Positions 18,586-27,480 of a DNA stretch of 64,000 bases are shown one piece after another (the stretch's first letter is position 1; every line of letters starts with the position of its first letter). The DNA is from Acidobacteriota bacterium (GTDB lineage: Bacteria > Acidobacteriota > Thermoanaerobaculia > Multivoradales > JAGPDF01). Location: positions 186,001-250,000 of the forward strand of contig JACTMI010000028.1 of the NCBI GenBank assembly GCA_014584695.1, given 5' to 3'. Made by a program: the position numbers and the translations under genes. Below the pieces are notes generated by a model. The model did not search any database and was not told the DNA's origin. It was given only the letters and a program-made list of their open reading frames with translations.

Positions 18586-19794
18586 TCAGCGACTCGGATC
18601 GTCCAATGTCCGCGCGACCTCTCCGACCAGCTCCATCGCCCGGTCGAGCTGGGCGTCGGCGAGATAGGGAGCCGGTCCGAGGCGCAGGCGGTCGGCCCGG
18701 TGGTCGGTCGCGACGCCGCGGTGGGTGAGGGCACGAGCGAGCGCGTGGGCCCGTGGCGACTCGAGCGCGAGGAAGCCTCCGAGGGCTTCGACCGGCACCG
18801 CTCGGTCCCTGCGGACGAGGGCCGCGGGAAGGTCGAGCGTGTCGAACGCGGCGGCGAGGCGAGCGACCTGGCGGCGGTAGTTGGCGCGCAGGACTTCGGG
18901 GCTCAGCCCGCGGTCGACGAAGAAGTCGGCGACCCGCGCCGCGCGGTAGTGGCTGACCGGATCGTAGGTCGCGCCGGCGAAGCGCGCCGCCGCGCTGGCG
19001 GGGTAGGCGACGCGGGTCGGTTCGGCCTCGGCTTCCAGGTCGGAGAACTCGGCGTACCAGCCGGTCAGCGCCGGTCGCATCGCGGCCGCCTGGGGCGGCA
19101 GACGGAGATAGGCGTTGCCCTCGCCCCACTGCAGGTACTTGTAGCCGCCGCCGGTGACCCAGGCCGCCGCCAGGCCCAGCTCGGCGAGCGGGTAGGGGAG
19201 GCAGCCGGCCGCGTGGTAGGCGTCGACCAGCAGCTCGGCGCCCCAGCGCGCGCAGGCGGTGGCGGCCGCGGCGAGGTTGGGCACGATCCGGCTGGTCTCG
19301 AACAGGACGGCCGAGACGAGCACTGCGGCGGTGCGGTCGTCGACGGCGAGCGCCAGCCGCTCGCCGAGCGTGGCGACCGGCTCGACGGCCACTCGCTCGA
19401 TCTGGAGGCCGGTCTCGTCGAGACGCGCGAGCTGGCGGCGCAGCGTGTGGAACTCGCCATCGGAGGTCACCAGCCGCGGACGCCGCACGAGATCGAGCGC
19501 CGACAGGAAGCGCAGCACCAGCTCGTGGGTGTTCTGACCGAGCGCGATCTCGCCTCCGGGATCGCTCAGCCAGAGGCGTACTGACGCCCGCACCCGCTCG
19601 GCCTTGGCGAAGGCCCGCTCCCACTTGGCGTCCACCCCATCGGCCGCGTCGTCGAAAGCCGCCTGAACGCCGTCGAGCGCCACGTCTGGCCAGGCTTGGT
19701 GGGAGTGCCCGGTCAAGAGCAGACGCTGCGCCACCCGGAAGCGCGCATAGTGCGGCGCGAGGGGATTCGGCGTACCGGCGAGCGGCTCGCTCAC
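18586..19794 (-). CDS. kynU: Kynureninase-like class V PLP enzyme
   Basis: This 402-residue fold-type I PLP enzyme is in the aminotransferase class V/kynureninase group. It starts with LLTGHSHQAWPD, comparable to the kynureninase GNSLG region, and has LVDAYHAAGCLPYPL (cofactor-binding Asp). The Schiff-base Lys lies in TGGGYKYLQWGEGN near residue 217. Kynureninase cleaves kynurenine to anthranilate and alanine. Placement immediately after kynA, with which it overlaps by GTGA, is the main reason for this assignment; another class V function is possible. No kynurenine formamidase is encoded in the window. Confidence 0.8.
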   Translation of the reverse strand: MSEPLAGTPNPLAPHYARFRVAQRLLLTGHSHQAWPDVALDGVQAAFDDAADGVDAKWERAFAKAERVRASVRLWLSDPGGEIALGQNTHELVLRFLSALDLVRRPRLVTSDGEFHTLRRQLARLDETGLQIERVAVEPVATLGERLALAVDDRTAAVLVSAVLFETSRIVPNLAAAATACARWGAELLVDAYHAAGCLPYPLAELGLAAAWVTGGGYKYLQWGEGNAYLRLPPQAAAMRPALTGWYAEFSDLEAEAEPTRVAYPASAAARFAGATYDPVSHYRAARVADFFVDRGLSPEVLRANYRRQVARLAAAFDTLDLPAALVRRDRAVPVEALGGFLALESPRAHALARALTHRGVATDHRADRLRLGPAPYLADAQLDRAMELVGEVARTLDDPSR

Positions 19795-20570
19795 AGCTCC
19801 GTGCGGATGGCCCAAAGGTCGGGGAACAGCGGCTCGAAGAGGGTACCGCGCAGATAGGCGGCGCCGGCCGAGCCGCCGGTGCCGCGCTTGGTGCCGATCG
19901 TCCGCTCGACCATCTTGACGTGCCGGTAGCGCCACTCCTGAATGCCCTCGTCGAGGTCGACCAGCCGCTCGCAGATCTGCGCCAGATGGGGGTGGCCGCG
20001 ATAGAGCTCGATCAGCGTCGGGTGGAGCTCGTCGCATTCGGGGTTCGATGTCGCGAGGTCGCGCGCGAGCAGGGCCGGTGGCACCGCGAAGCCGTGGCGG
20101 GCGAGGAAGCTGACGAAGTGGTCCCAGAGCGAAGGCTCGCGGAGGCGGCGCTCCAGGGTGGCCAGAGCCGGCGACTCGGCGTGGTGGGCGAGCATTCCGC
20201 GGTGGCGGCGCCCGAGCACGAACTCGAGCTCGCGGAACTGTGGCGACTGGAAACCCGAAGCCGCTTCGAGGCGGCTGCGGAACGACAGGAAGGAGACCGG
20301 ACTCATCGTCTCCAGGATGTCGATCTGCGCCACCTGGACCTTGAGGACGGTGAGAATCCGTTTGAGCGTCGCGTAGACCGCCGGCAAGTCGTCGGCATCG
20401 AGGCGGGCGGCGAGGAAGTCGAGCTCGTGCAGCATCTGCTTGAACCAGAGCTCGTAGACCTGGTGGATGACGATGAACAGCATCTCGTCTTGCTCCGGCC
20501 CCTCCGACTTGGGGCGCTGGCAGGCGAGCAACTCGTCGAGCGCGAGGTAGTTCGAGTACGTCAGCGACAA
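19791..20570 (-). CDS. kynA: Tryptophan 2,3-dioxygenase
   Basis: This heme enzyme opens the indole ring of tryptophan to N-formylkynurenine. The 259-residue product has the N-terminal block YSNYLALDELL, the active-site region IVIHQVYELWFKQMLHEL, and near residue 213 the RHVKMVERTIGTKRGTGGS block with the heme-ligating His. No ATG fits. TTG at 20570 is preferred because GGAGGA lies 5 nt upstream and the family begins here. It lies 25 nt after addA and overlaps the kynureninase-like gene by four bases, so both are probably made together. Confidence 0.95.
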   Translation of the reverse strand: MSLTYSNYLALDELLACQRPKSEGPEQDEMLFIVIHQVYELWFKQMLHELDFLAARLDADDLPAVYATLKRILTVLKVQVAQIDILETMSPVSFLSFRSRLEAASGFQSPQFRELEFVLGRRHRGMLAHHAESPALATLERRLREPSLWDHFVSFLARHGFAVPPALLARDLATSNPECDELHPTLIELYRGHPHLAQICERLVDLDEGIQEWRYRHVKMVERTIGTKRGTGGSAGAAYLRGTLFEPLFPDLWAIRTEL

Positions 20571-20595
20571 GTCATCCTCCGGTGTCCGGCGCAGG

Positions 20596-23500
20596 TTACC
20601 GGGGCGGCGCGGGCGGGTCAACGAGCTGCGGCGGTGCCACCGGCACGATGCGATCGAGTGACAGCAGCCAGAGCTCGGTGGCGGGCATCCGGTCGAGCCC
20701 GAGCGCCCCCGCGACGGCGCGCGCGTAGAGCGCGAGCTGAGCCGCGTAACGCTCGACCAGCGCCGGCACGCCGGTCTCCGCCACGGCGTCGCTCTTGAAG
20801 TCCGCCACCACGAGCCCGTCGTCGTCGCCGAGGTAGACGAGGTCGATCGCGCCGGTGATGGCCTCGAGGGGGTCCCGCGGTTGGCTGGCGTCGGCGGCGA
20901 GCAGAACGGGCAGCTCGCGGGCGAGCACCCGCGGCGCGAGCGCCCGCAGACGTGTCCAGCAATCCGAGAGCAGCAGCCGGTCGAGATCGCGGCCGAGCGC
21001 CGCGATCTCCTCCTCGTCCGCGTCGCCGAGCTCGCGCTCGAAGCTGGCCAGCGTGGCGGCCCGCCAGCGCGCGGGATCGGCCTCGGCCGCCAGCGAGAGC
21101 TCCAGCGCCCGGTGCAGGGCGGTCCCGCGCGCCAGGGCATGGAGCCGCGAACGGTCGGCCACCGGTGCCGCGCGCCACGGTGCAGCCTCGGCGTCCGCCG
21201 GCTCGAGCTCGAGCGCGGCGACCTCGGTGGCGCGCGCCACGCGCGGCCGGTCGCGGTGCGCCAGAGCGGCCGCGCGTCGGGCCGCCAGCTCGGCGAGCGC
21301 CCGTTCGGAGGCGAGCTCGGAGACCAGCGTGCCGGCCCGCTCGTCCAGAGGAGGAGCCTCCGGCTCATCGGCCGCCGGCGGCAGACGACGCCAGAGCGCC
21401 CCGTGGGGGTCGCGGAATCCCGCTGCTTCGAGTGCGGCCGGGGGCAGGCTCTCCGGTATGCGGCTGGAGAGCAGGTCGGCGAGGGAGTTTGCCCGGACGG
21501 GATCCACCTCCGCCGGCGCCGCCGGCAGCGCGCCCGAGACGACCAGCCGGTGACGCGCGCGCGTGGCGCCGACGTAGAGCAACCGGATCTGCTCGGCGCT
21601 GCGAATCCGCGCCACCAGATCGGCGGCGGGCGCGAGGCCGGGCGACGGTGTGCCGAAGAGCCGGTACTGCCAGGCGCCGCCGACCCGCTCGGCCTCGACC
21701 GCCGCTCGCGCCCCGGCACCGCGCGGCTGGTGGTGGACCGCCGCGAGATAGACCTCGTCGAATTCGAGTCCCTTCGCGCTATGCAGCGTCATGACACGCA
21801 CGGCGTTGCCGGCGCCCTCGAGCGGTCGGCTCTCGGGCGCGTCGGGGCGCTCGCGCGCCACGCGGCGCAGCTCGCCGAGCAGCCGGTGGAGCGGGACGCC
21901 CCGCTCGAGCTCCTCGCCGAGCTCGCGGAAGAAGCGGTCGAGATTGGCCAGCCGGTAGGCTCCTTGATAGCGCGCCGCGGCCACCAGGTCGGGCAGGAAG
22001 GCCCGGCGCAGCCCGTCGATCCAGACGTCGGCGCTCTCGCGCGGAAAGGCCGCGCGCCGCTCGAGCAGCGAGCGCGCGGCGGCGCCGAGCGCGAGCGGCC
22101 AGTCCGCGAGCGGCGCGAGCTGCGGATCGTCGGTGGGCGTGGCCGCGGCGGCGCGGGCGATCGCGGCCTCGATCGGCGCAAAGGTCACCTCGTCGGGAGA
22201 CACCGCCGCCCCCACCAGCTCGGGGAACCGCTCCCGCCAGAGCGGCCAGAGGGCGGCGTCGGGGACGCCGACCCAGGGGGAGCGCAGCCAGGCCGCCAGC
22301 GCCAGCCGATCCGCGGGATCGAGCGCCGCGCGAACGAGCGCCGCCGCGTCGATCGTCTCGCGCCGGCGGAAATAGCTGCGGTCTTTCTCGACGGCGTAGG
22401 GGACCCCCCACTGGCGCAGTGCCTCGAGATAGCGCTCGATCTGTGTCGTGGCACGCAGCAGGATCGCCGCCTGGCTCGGTTCGATGTGGCCGGCGCGGAT
22501 CCGCTCCGCCAGGTCGCGCGCAATCGCCACCGCCTCCCGGCGCGCCACCTCGCCCGCCCGCAAGCGCCGGTCCGAGCCGGCGTCCCAGACACCCCAGTAC
22601 TCGATCGCTCCGGGAGCCTGCACGCGGTCGCCGGTCGCCACGAGCGGCGCGAACGGCGCCGCCACGTCGCTCGGCTCACTCATCAGTGGCGCGACCAGGC
22701 GCTCGACCTCGGCGAGGAGGCCGGCGGCGGACCGGAAATTGGCCGAGAGCGGCGCCGCGCGCTCGCCGGCGAGCGCGCGGTCGACGAAGTCGAGATAGTT
22801 CGCTAGCCGCGCGCGGCGCCAACCATAGATCGACTGCTTCGGGTCGCCGACCAGGAAGAGCCCGGGGCGCTCGGCGGCGGGTCCTTCGAGCGCCAGCCGC
22901 GCCACCAGCTCGCACTGCAGCTCGTCGGTGTCCTGGAGCTCGTCGACCAGCAATTGGCGGATGCCGCGCCGGGCTTCGCGCGCCACCGCCGGGATCGCCA
23001 GCAGGTCGACCGCCAGACGGAGCAGATCGGAGTAGGTGGCGAGACCGCGGTGGCGCATCCTCCGCTCGACCTCGGCGGCGAGCTCGCCCAGCACCTGCCG
23101 CGCCGCGTCCAGCAGCTCCGGGTCGATCTGTTCGAGCAGGGCCAGCGCGAGGTCGAGGCGCCGGGCCGCGCGCACCGCGGCGGGCAGGTCCGCGAGCTGT
23201 GCGCGTTCGCTCTGGTTGAAGGCCCCGCGGGTCCAGTCCGCGATCCGCTTGCGCGCACCGGCCGGCCAGAGCCGGTCCAGATCGCCCGCCAGACCGGCGA
23301 GCCCGGAGCGCGAGCGCTCGGTGCGGGCCAACGCCTCCGCGAGCTGGGGCAGGGCCTCCGCGAGCGCCAGCGAGTTGGTCGCCGAGGCGCGGAAACGGGC
23401 TCCAGCGAGAGCGGTGGCGAGCTCCTCGGCCGCGGCGGCGGCCGGATCGAGCGCCGCCGCCGCGGCCACATCCGTCCAGGGATCGGCCGCGAGCGCGGCG

Positions 23501-24168
23501 CCGGTCAGCCCGAGCCGGTTCATCTCGACCAGGGCGCCGCGCAACGCCTCCGGGCCCATTCCCGCGCGCGACAGACGGAGAAGGGCCAGGTCGCCCGCTC
23601 GATAGCGCTGCGGCAGCTCGCCGGCGAGGACCTCGACGACGATCTCCGCCAGCCCCACCTCGTCGGGGTCGACGCCCAGGGCGGGGTGCAGGCCCCCTTC
23701 GAGCGCGTAGGCCCGCAGCAGGGCGAGCGCGAAGGAGTGGATGGTCTGCACCCGGAGGCGGTCGATCGAGGCGAGCAGGGCCTGCGCGCGCCGGGCGCGG
23801 GTCTCGGCATCGGAGGGAAACGCCGCCGGCTCCAGCCATTCGGCGAGCACACCCCCGTCGGCCAACCGGGCGAGCTCCAGCTGCGCGCGCGAGGCCATCT
23901 CGGCGGCCGCCGCGTCGGTGAAGGTGATCGCCACCACGCCGTCGAGCAGCGCGCCGGCGACGGCGTCGTCGGTGAGCTCGCCACGGCGCGACAGCAGTTC
24001 GGCCCAGCCGGCGCCGAGGGTCCAGGCGAGCAGGCGGGCCACCAGCGCGGTGGTCTTGCCGGTTCCAGCGCCCGCCTCGAGCACGACGGGGCGATCGAAA
24101 ACCACCTGCGCGCTCCGGCGGGCGGCGCGATCGGCCGCGAGTGGACTCACGGTGGGTCGGGCGCTCAT
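20596..24168 (-). CDS. addA: AddA-type helicase-nuclease (UvrD/RecB family)
   Basis: This 1190-residue protein is the helicase-nuclease subunit of an AddAB enzyme, which resects DNA double-strand breaks for RecA loading. Walker A is EAGAGTGKTTAL near residue 34. Motif II is LLVDELQDTDELQ near 405, VGDPKQSIYGWR follows, and motif VI is LLYVGATRARHRLVV. The C-terminal RecB-like nuclease has GTALHRALE, a GAIDLVYLG segment and VVADFKSDAV near 1119, so the PD-(D/E)XK site looks intact. Its ATG overlaps the addB stop (ATGA), which fits a heterodimer made in equal amounts. Confidence 0.95.
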   Translation of the reverse strand: MSARPTVSPLAADRAARRSAQVVFDRPVVLEAGAGTGKTTALVARLLAWTLGAGWAELLSRRGELTDDAVAGALLDGVVAITFTDAAAAEMASRAQLELARLADGGVLAEWLEPAAFPSDAETRARRAQALLASIDRLRVQTIHSFALALLRAYALEGGLHPALGVDPDEVGLAEIVVEVLAGELPQRYRAGDLALLRLSRAGMGPEALRGALVEMNRLGLTGAALAADPWTDVAAAAALDPAAAAAEELATALAGARFRASATNSLALAEALPQLAEALARTERSRSGLAGLAGDLDRLWPAGARKRIADWTRGAFNQSERAQLADLPAAVRAARRLDLALALLEQIDPELLDAARQVLGELAAEVERRMRHRGLATYSDLLRLAVDLLAIPAVAREARRGIRQLLVDELQDTDELQCELVARLALEGPAAERPGLFLVGDPKQSIYGWRRARLANYLDFVDRALAGERAAPLSANFRSAAGLLAEVERLVAPLMSEPSDVAAPFAPLVATGDRVQAPGAIEYWGVWDAGSDRRLRAGEVARREAVAIARDLAERIRAGHIEPSQAAILLRATTQIERYLEALRQWGVPYAVEKDRSYFRRRETIDAAALVRAALDPADRLALAAWLRSPWVGVPDAALWPLWRERFPELVGAAVSPDEVTFAPIEAAIARAAAATPTDDPQLAPLADWPLALGAAARSLLERRAAFPRESADVWIDGLRRAFLPDLVAAARYQGAYRLANLDRFFRELGEELERGVPLHRLLGELRRVARERPDAPESRPLEGAGNAVRVMTLHSAKGLEFDEVYLAAVHHQPRGAGARAAVEAERVGGAWQYRLFGTPSPGLAPAADLVARIRSAEQIRLLYVGATRARHRLVVSGALPAAPAEVDPVRANSLADLLSSRIPESLPPAALEAAGFRDPHGALWRRLPPAADEPEAPPLDERAGTLVSELASERALAELAARRAAALAHRDRPRVARATEVAALELEPADAEAAPWRAAPVADRSRLHALARGTALHRALELSLAAEADPARWRAATLASFERELGDADEEEIAALGRDLDRLLLSDCWTRLRALAPRVLARELPVLLAADASQPRDPLEAITGAIDLVYLGDDDGLVVADFKSDAVAETGVPALVERYAAQLALYARAVAGALGLDRMPATELWLLSLDRIVPVAPPQLVDPPAPPR

Positions 24169-27100
24169 GCCGTGTCGCTCTCGCCTTCGGGGAGGAGGAA
24201 GAGCTCGGCCTCCGCGCGCGCGGCCGCACCGGCAGGGGCTCGGCGCGCGGCCCGCAGGTCCGCTGCCCAGCGGGCGAGGCGCCGGCGGGCGCCAGAGTCC
24301 TCCTGGAGACAGGCCTCGACCAGCTCGCAGCTGTCGCAAGCGGGACCTCTCTGATCGCCGGAAGGATCGACCAGGCGCGGCAGCGCGCGTCCGGCGCCGC
24401 GCGCGGCGGCGGCGATCGCGGTCACGCGCGCGAGGCCGGTTAGGGCGCCGCTCGCGGTCTCGTCGAGCGCCGCGACACGGGGCGCGCCTGGATCGTCAGC
24501 CGGTCCGAGGGCGAGCAGCCTGCCGGTGGCGGCGGCGCCGGCGAGCGCGGCGACGTAGACCGCCGGCTGCAGCCACCGGCCGGTCGCGACCGCGGCGGTG
24601 AGCTGCTCCTTCTTGGCGAACCTCGAGAGTCCGCGGGCGGCGCCCGTCTTGTAATCGGTGAGCACCACCCGGTCCCGTTCGTAATCGACCCGGTCGGCGC
24701 GAAAGCCCAGGCGGAGCGGGACCCCCCAGGGCGCGAGATCGGCCTCCCCCTCGAGCTCGACCCCCACCACCCGGCGGGCACCGGTGCCCCAGTCGTCGCG
24801 TGCCGCCTCCGCGCGCTCGACCAGCGCCTCCGCCAGCAGCGACTCGAAGCCCCAGCGCGACAACCCGGCGTCGGCCAGCGCCTCGGTGGCGACCTCGCGG
24901 GCGAGGAGCGCGATCTCAAGCGGCTCCGGGAAGGCCACCTCGACTCCCCCCGCGGCCAGCGCGGCGGCGAGCTCTCGCGGACTCGCCGCCGGCAGCCGGC
25001 GGCGCACGAGCCGTTCGAGCAAGTCGTGGCTCGCCTGTCCCACGCGCAACGCGTCGAGGGGCTCGGGCAGCGCCTGGCCCGGGTCGGGCAGCGGCTCGAG
25101 ACCCAGCCGGCGCCCGAGGAAGACCTGCCAGGGACAGCGCACGAGCGCTTCGACTTGCGTCACGAAAAGCCGCTCCGCCGCGGGTGGCCCGACCCGACCG
25201 AAGTAGGGCCCGAGCGAGCTCCAGCGCCTCTTTCCCTCGGCGCTGCGGGGATCGGGATCGAGCTCGGCCACCACGGCGGCACGGAAGCGGGCGAGACGGC
25301 GATCGCTCTCCTCGACCTGGCTCGCGGCGCGGGCTTCGGCGATCGCCGCCGGCAGGATGCGCAGCCAAGCCCTTCGATCTCGTGCCAGCCCGGCCGCGCG
25401 CGCGGCGGCCTCCGGACTGCCCGGCCGATCCCGGGGTGGTGCCGCCGGGAGCGGCGAGCGGAGCTGCTCGCGCAGCGTCCGAGTGCGCTCGTCGCGCCAG
25501 CTCAGGCGGTCGACCAGGGGCGAGAGGAGGCGAGTAGAGCCGTCGTCCGAAACGGCAGGAAACGAGAGCGTCGAGCGGGGCGCCGCCGCCAGCAGCTGAT
25601 CGAACAGGAAGCGCTCTTCGGCGTGGCCTTCGGACTTGACCGGCAGGTCCGGCAGCACCTGCCGCGCTTCGCGGCGGACGGCGTCCGGGAGGATCGGATC
25701 GTCGCCGACGGGGCGGGGAAAGAGGCCGCGCCGGAGGCCGATCAGGAAGAGGCGCTCGAAGGTCCGGCCGCGCGCCGCGGTCACCGTCAAGACCTGGATG
25801 CCGCCGCCGACACCGCCGAGCCGCATGGGCGCCTCCCGTTCGGCCGCGCGAGCGACCAGCTCGGCGAGCTCGTCGCGGCCGAGATGGAACTCCCGTGGCA
25901 GCTCGGCGGAAAGGCGCCCGGCGACTCCCGAGAGCCACGCCGAGGCGACGCTTCCCGGGGGGAGACCCCGATGGGCCAGGAGAGCCAAACCACGCACCAG
26001 GCTCTCTGCGGAGCCGCGAGCCGGCAGGCGCTCCAGGGCCCGCCGGAGGCGAACCGCGAGACCGACCAGCGCGGCCAGGGTCGGCCGCGGCAACCAGCGA
26101 CGGCGGATCCGCGGTTCCCCGTTGCCCTCGTTCTCGACGGCGCGCGAGGGGAGCTCGACCGGCGGCAGCTGGGCCTCGCCGAGCTCAGCCAGCGCGCCGA
26201 GGGACCCCACGGCGAGCCTGCGCAGCGCCACGCGCAGATCCGCCTCGGACGCCGGCGGCTCGAGCGCCGCGCCGACGAGGTCGAGGATCAGGTCGGCCTC
26301 CGTGGCGACGCCGCGATCGAGCAGGCGAATCGCGGCCGAGACAGTCCGCTGGACGGGGTCGGCGGCGCCAGCTCCTTCGACCGAGAACGGCAAGCCGGCG
26401 CGCTCCAATTCGCGGCGCAGCGCTGGCAGGTAAGGCGCGAGGTCCCGCGCGACGATGCCGATCGACTCCGGGCGGAGATCGGGCCGGGTGGCGAGCTCGC
26501 TGCCCGCCCGCCGGACCACTTCGCCGACCTCGCCCCGCTCGCCGAGCGCCGAGAAGGCGTCGAGCTCCGCGCGCGGGAGCACGCGTGGCGCGGGCAACGA
26601 TCGCCCACCCAGGAGCCGGCCGCGAACCGCCGCGCCGAAGGGCTCGCCGGGGTCGCGGGGCGCACCGGTCGCGCTCTCCGGCAGGTCGACGACCAGCAGC
26701 GTCTCGCTGTCGGCGCGGCCGAGCGCCTCCAGGAGGTCGACGACGCTGCCGGTCGCGTCCGCGAAGCCGTACAGGAGCCAGGCCCGCGCTGGCGGGACGG
26801 AGGCCGCGTCGCTGCCCGCGAGGTCGGCTGCCCGCCGATAGATCGCCGCTCCGGCGGCGCCGTCCCAGCGCTCGAGCTCCCGGGCGGTGCGCTCGGCCAC
26901 CCGCACGACCGCTTCGGCGCGCGGCCGTTCGGCGAAGGCGATCCGCACGCCGTCCGACCGAAGCAGCTCGGTCATCGGGGAGCCGTGGACGGCGTCGAGG
27001 CCGGCATCGAGCAGGTCGCGAACGCTGGCGACCAGAGGGGCGAACCCCCCTTCGAGCGTCTGCAGTGGACCGGCGAGGAGCGGCTCGGCCTGGGCGGCGC

Positions 27101-27401
27101 GCCGGACCAGGACCGGCAGCAGCGCCTCACCGCGCGGCACCGGCGCTCCGGCGCGCTCGAAGATGGAGAGCGCCACGCGCCGCAAGGTCAGCACCTCGAC
27201 TCCCAGCCACGCCGGCCGGCGGCGCGCGAGCGTAGCCATTAGGTGCCCGCGCAGGGAGCCCGATGGCACGACCACCCGGACCGGACCGGGCCACCCCCCG
27301 AGGTCGCCGGCCGCGCGGGGTGCCAGGCGCTCGAGCTCGGTGAGCAGCGCCTCCTCGGCGGCCCGCGGGCCGGCGCCGACCACGGCGCGCAGCGGGCTCA
27401 T
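24165..27401 (-). CDS. addB: AddB-like PD-(D/E)XK nuclease subunit
   Basis: This 1078-residue protein is the probable partner of AddA. The N-terminal part has a degenerate helicase fold without a clear Walker A (VGAGPRAAEEALL). The C-terminal nuclease has RADRVDYERD and VVLTDYKTGAARG near residue 912. Four cysteines match the AddB iron-sulfur arrangement: one in RCPWQVFLGRRLG (about 753) and three in CDSCELVEAC (C-x2-C-x5-C, about 1018). It is the first gene of the run and is divergent from a serine hydrolase gene 79 nt away. I saw no clear promoter or Shine-Dalgarno. Confidence 0.9.
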   Translation of the reverse strand: MSPLRAVVGAGPRAAEEALLTELERLAPRAAGDLGGWPGPVRVVVPSGSLRGHLMATLARRRPAWLGVEVLTLRRVALSIFERAGAPVPRGEALLPVLVRRAAQAEPLLAGPLQTLEGGFAPLVASVRDLLDAGLDAVHGSPMTELLRSDGVRIAFAERPRAEAVVRVAERTARELERWDGAAGAAIYRRAADLAGSDAASVPPARAWLLYGFADATGSVVDLLEALGRADSETLLVVDLPESATGAPRDPGEPFGAAVRGRLLGGRSLPAPRVLPRAELDAFSALGERGEVGEVVRRAGSELATRPDLRPESIGIVARDLAPYLPALRRELERAGLPFSVEGAGAADPVQRTVSAAIRLLDRGVATEADLILDLVGAALEPPASEADLRVALRRLAVGSLGALAELGEAQLPPVELPSRAVENEGNGEPRIRRRWLPRPTLAALVGLAVRLRRALERLPARGSAESLVRGLALLAHRGLPPGSVASAWLSGVAGRLSAELPREFHLGRDELAELVARAAEREAPMRLGGVGGGIQVLTVTAARGRTFERLFLIGLRRGLFPRPVGDDPILPDAVRREARQVLPDLPVKSEGHAEERFLFDQLLAAAPRSTLSFPAVSDDGSTRLLSPLVDRLSWRDERTRTLREQLRSPLPAAPPRDRPGSPEAAARAAGLARDRRAWLRILPAAIAEARAASQVEESDRRLARFRAAVVAELDPDPRSAEGKRRWSSLGPYFGRVGPPAAERLFVTQVEALVRCPWQVFLGRRLGLEPLPDPGQALPEPLDALRVGQASHDLLERLVRRRLPAASPRELAAALAAGGVEVAFPEPLEIALLAREVATEALADAGLSRWGFESLLAEALVERAEAARDDWGTGARRVVGVELEGEADLAPWGVPLRLGFRADRVDYERDRVVLTDYKTGAARGLSRFAKKEQLTAAVATGRWLQPAVYVAALAGAAATGRLLALGPADDPGAPRVAALDETASGALTGLARVTAIAAAARGAGRALPRLVDPSGDQRGPACDSCELVEACLQEDSGARRRLARWAADLRAARRAPAGAAARAEAELFLLPEGESDTA

Positions 27402-27464
27402 CGGAAGCGGTGGGCCAGAGGTCGGCGGGGTGTGCGAGCGGGCATGGCAGTTCGGAGTCCGGGG

Positions 27465-27470
27465 TAGGCT
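27465..27470 (+). promoter_or_regulatory. -10 hexamer before the serine hydrolase gene
   Basis: TAGGCT ends 10 nt before the GTG at 27481, and no Shine-Dalgarno lies between them. The same hexamer occurs at 513-518 before the ATPase gene. No good -35 is visible, so the evidence is position and composition only. Confidence 0.35.
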
Positions 27471-27480
27471 CCCCGGGATC

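Noticed and set aside
18173-19624. A fusion of the ATL protein with upstream sequence
   Set aside because: The upstream part is the shadow of the kynureninase-like gene, which has its own frame and PLP motifs.
27433-27452. Possible sigma-54 site before the serine hydrolase gene (CATGGCAGTTCGG)
   Set aside because: TGGCAG is present, but no TTGC follows at the required spacing.
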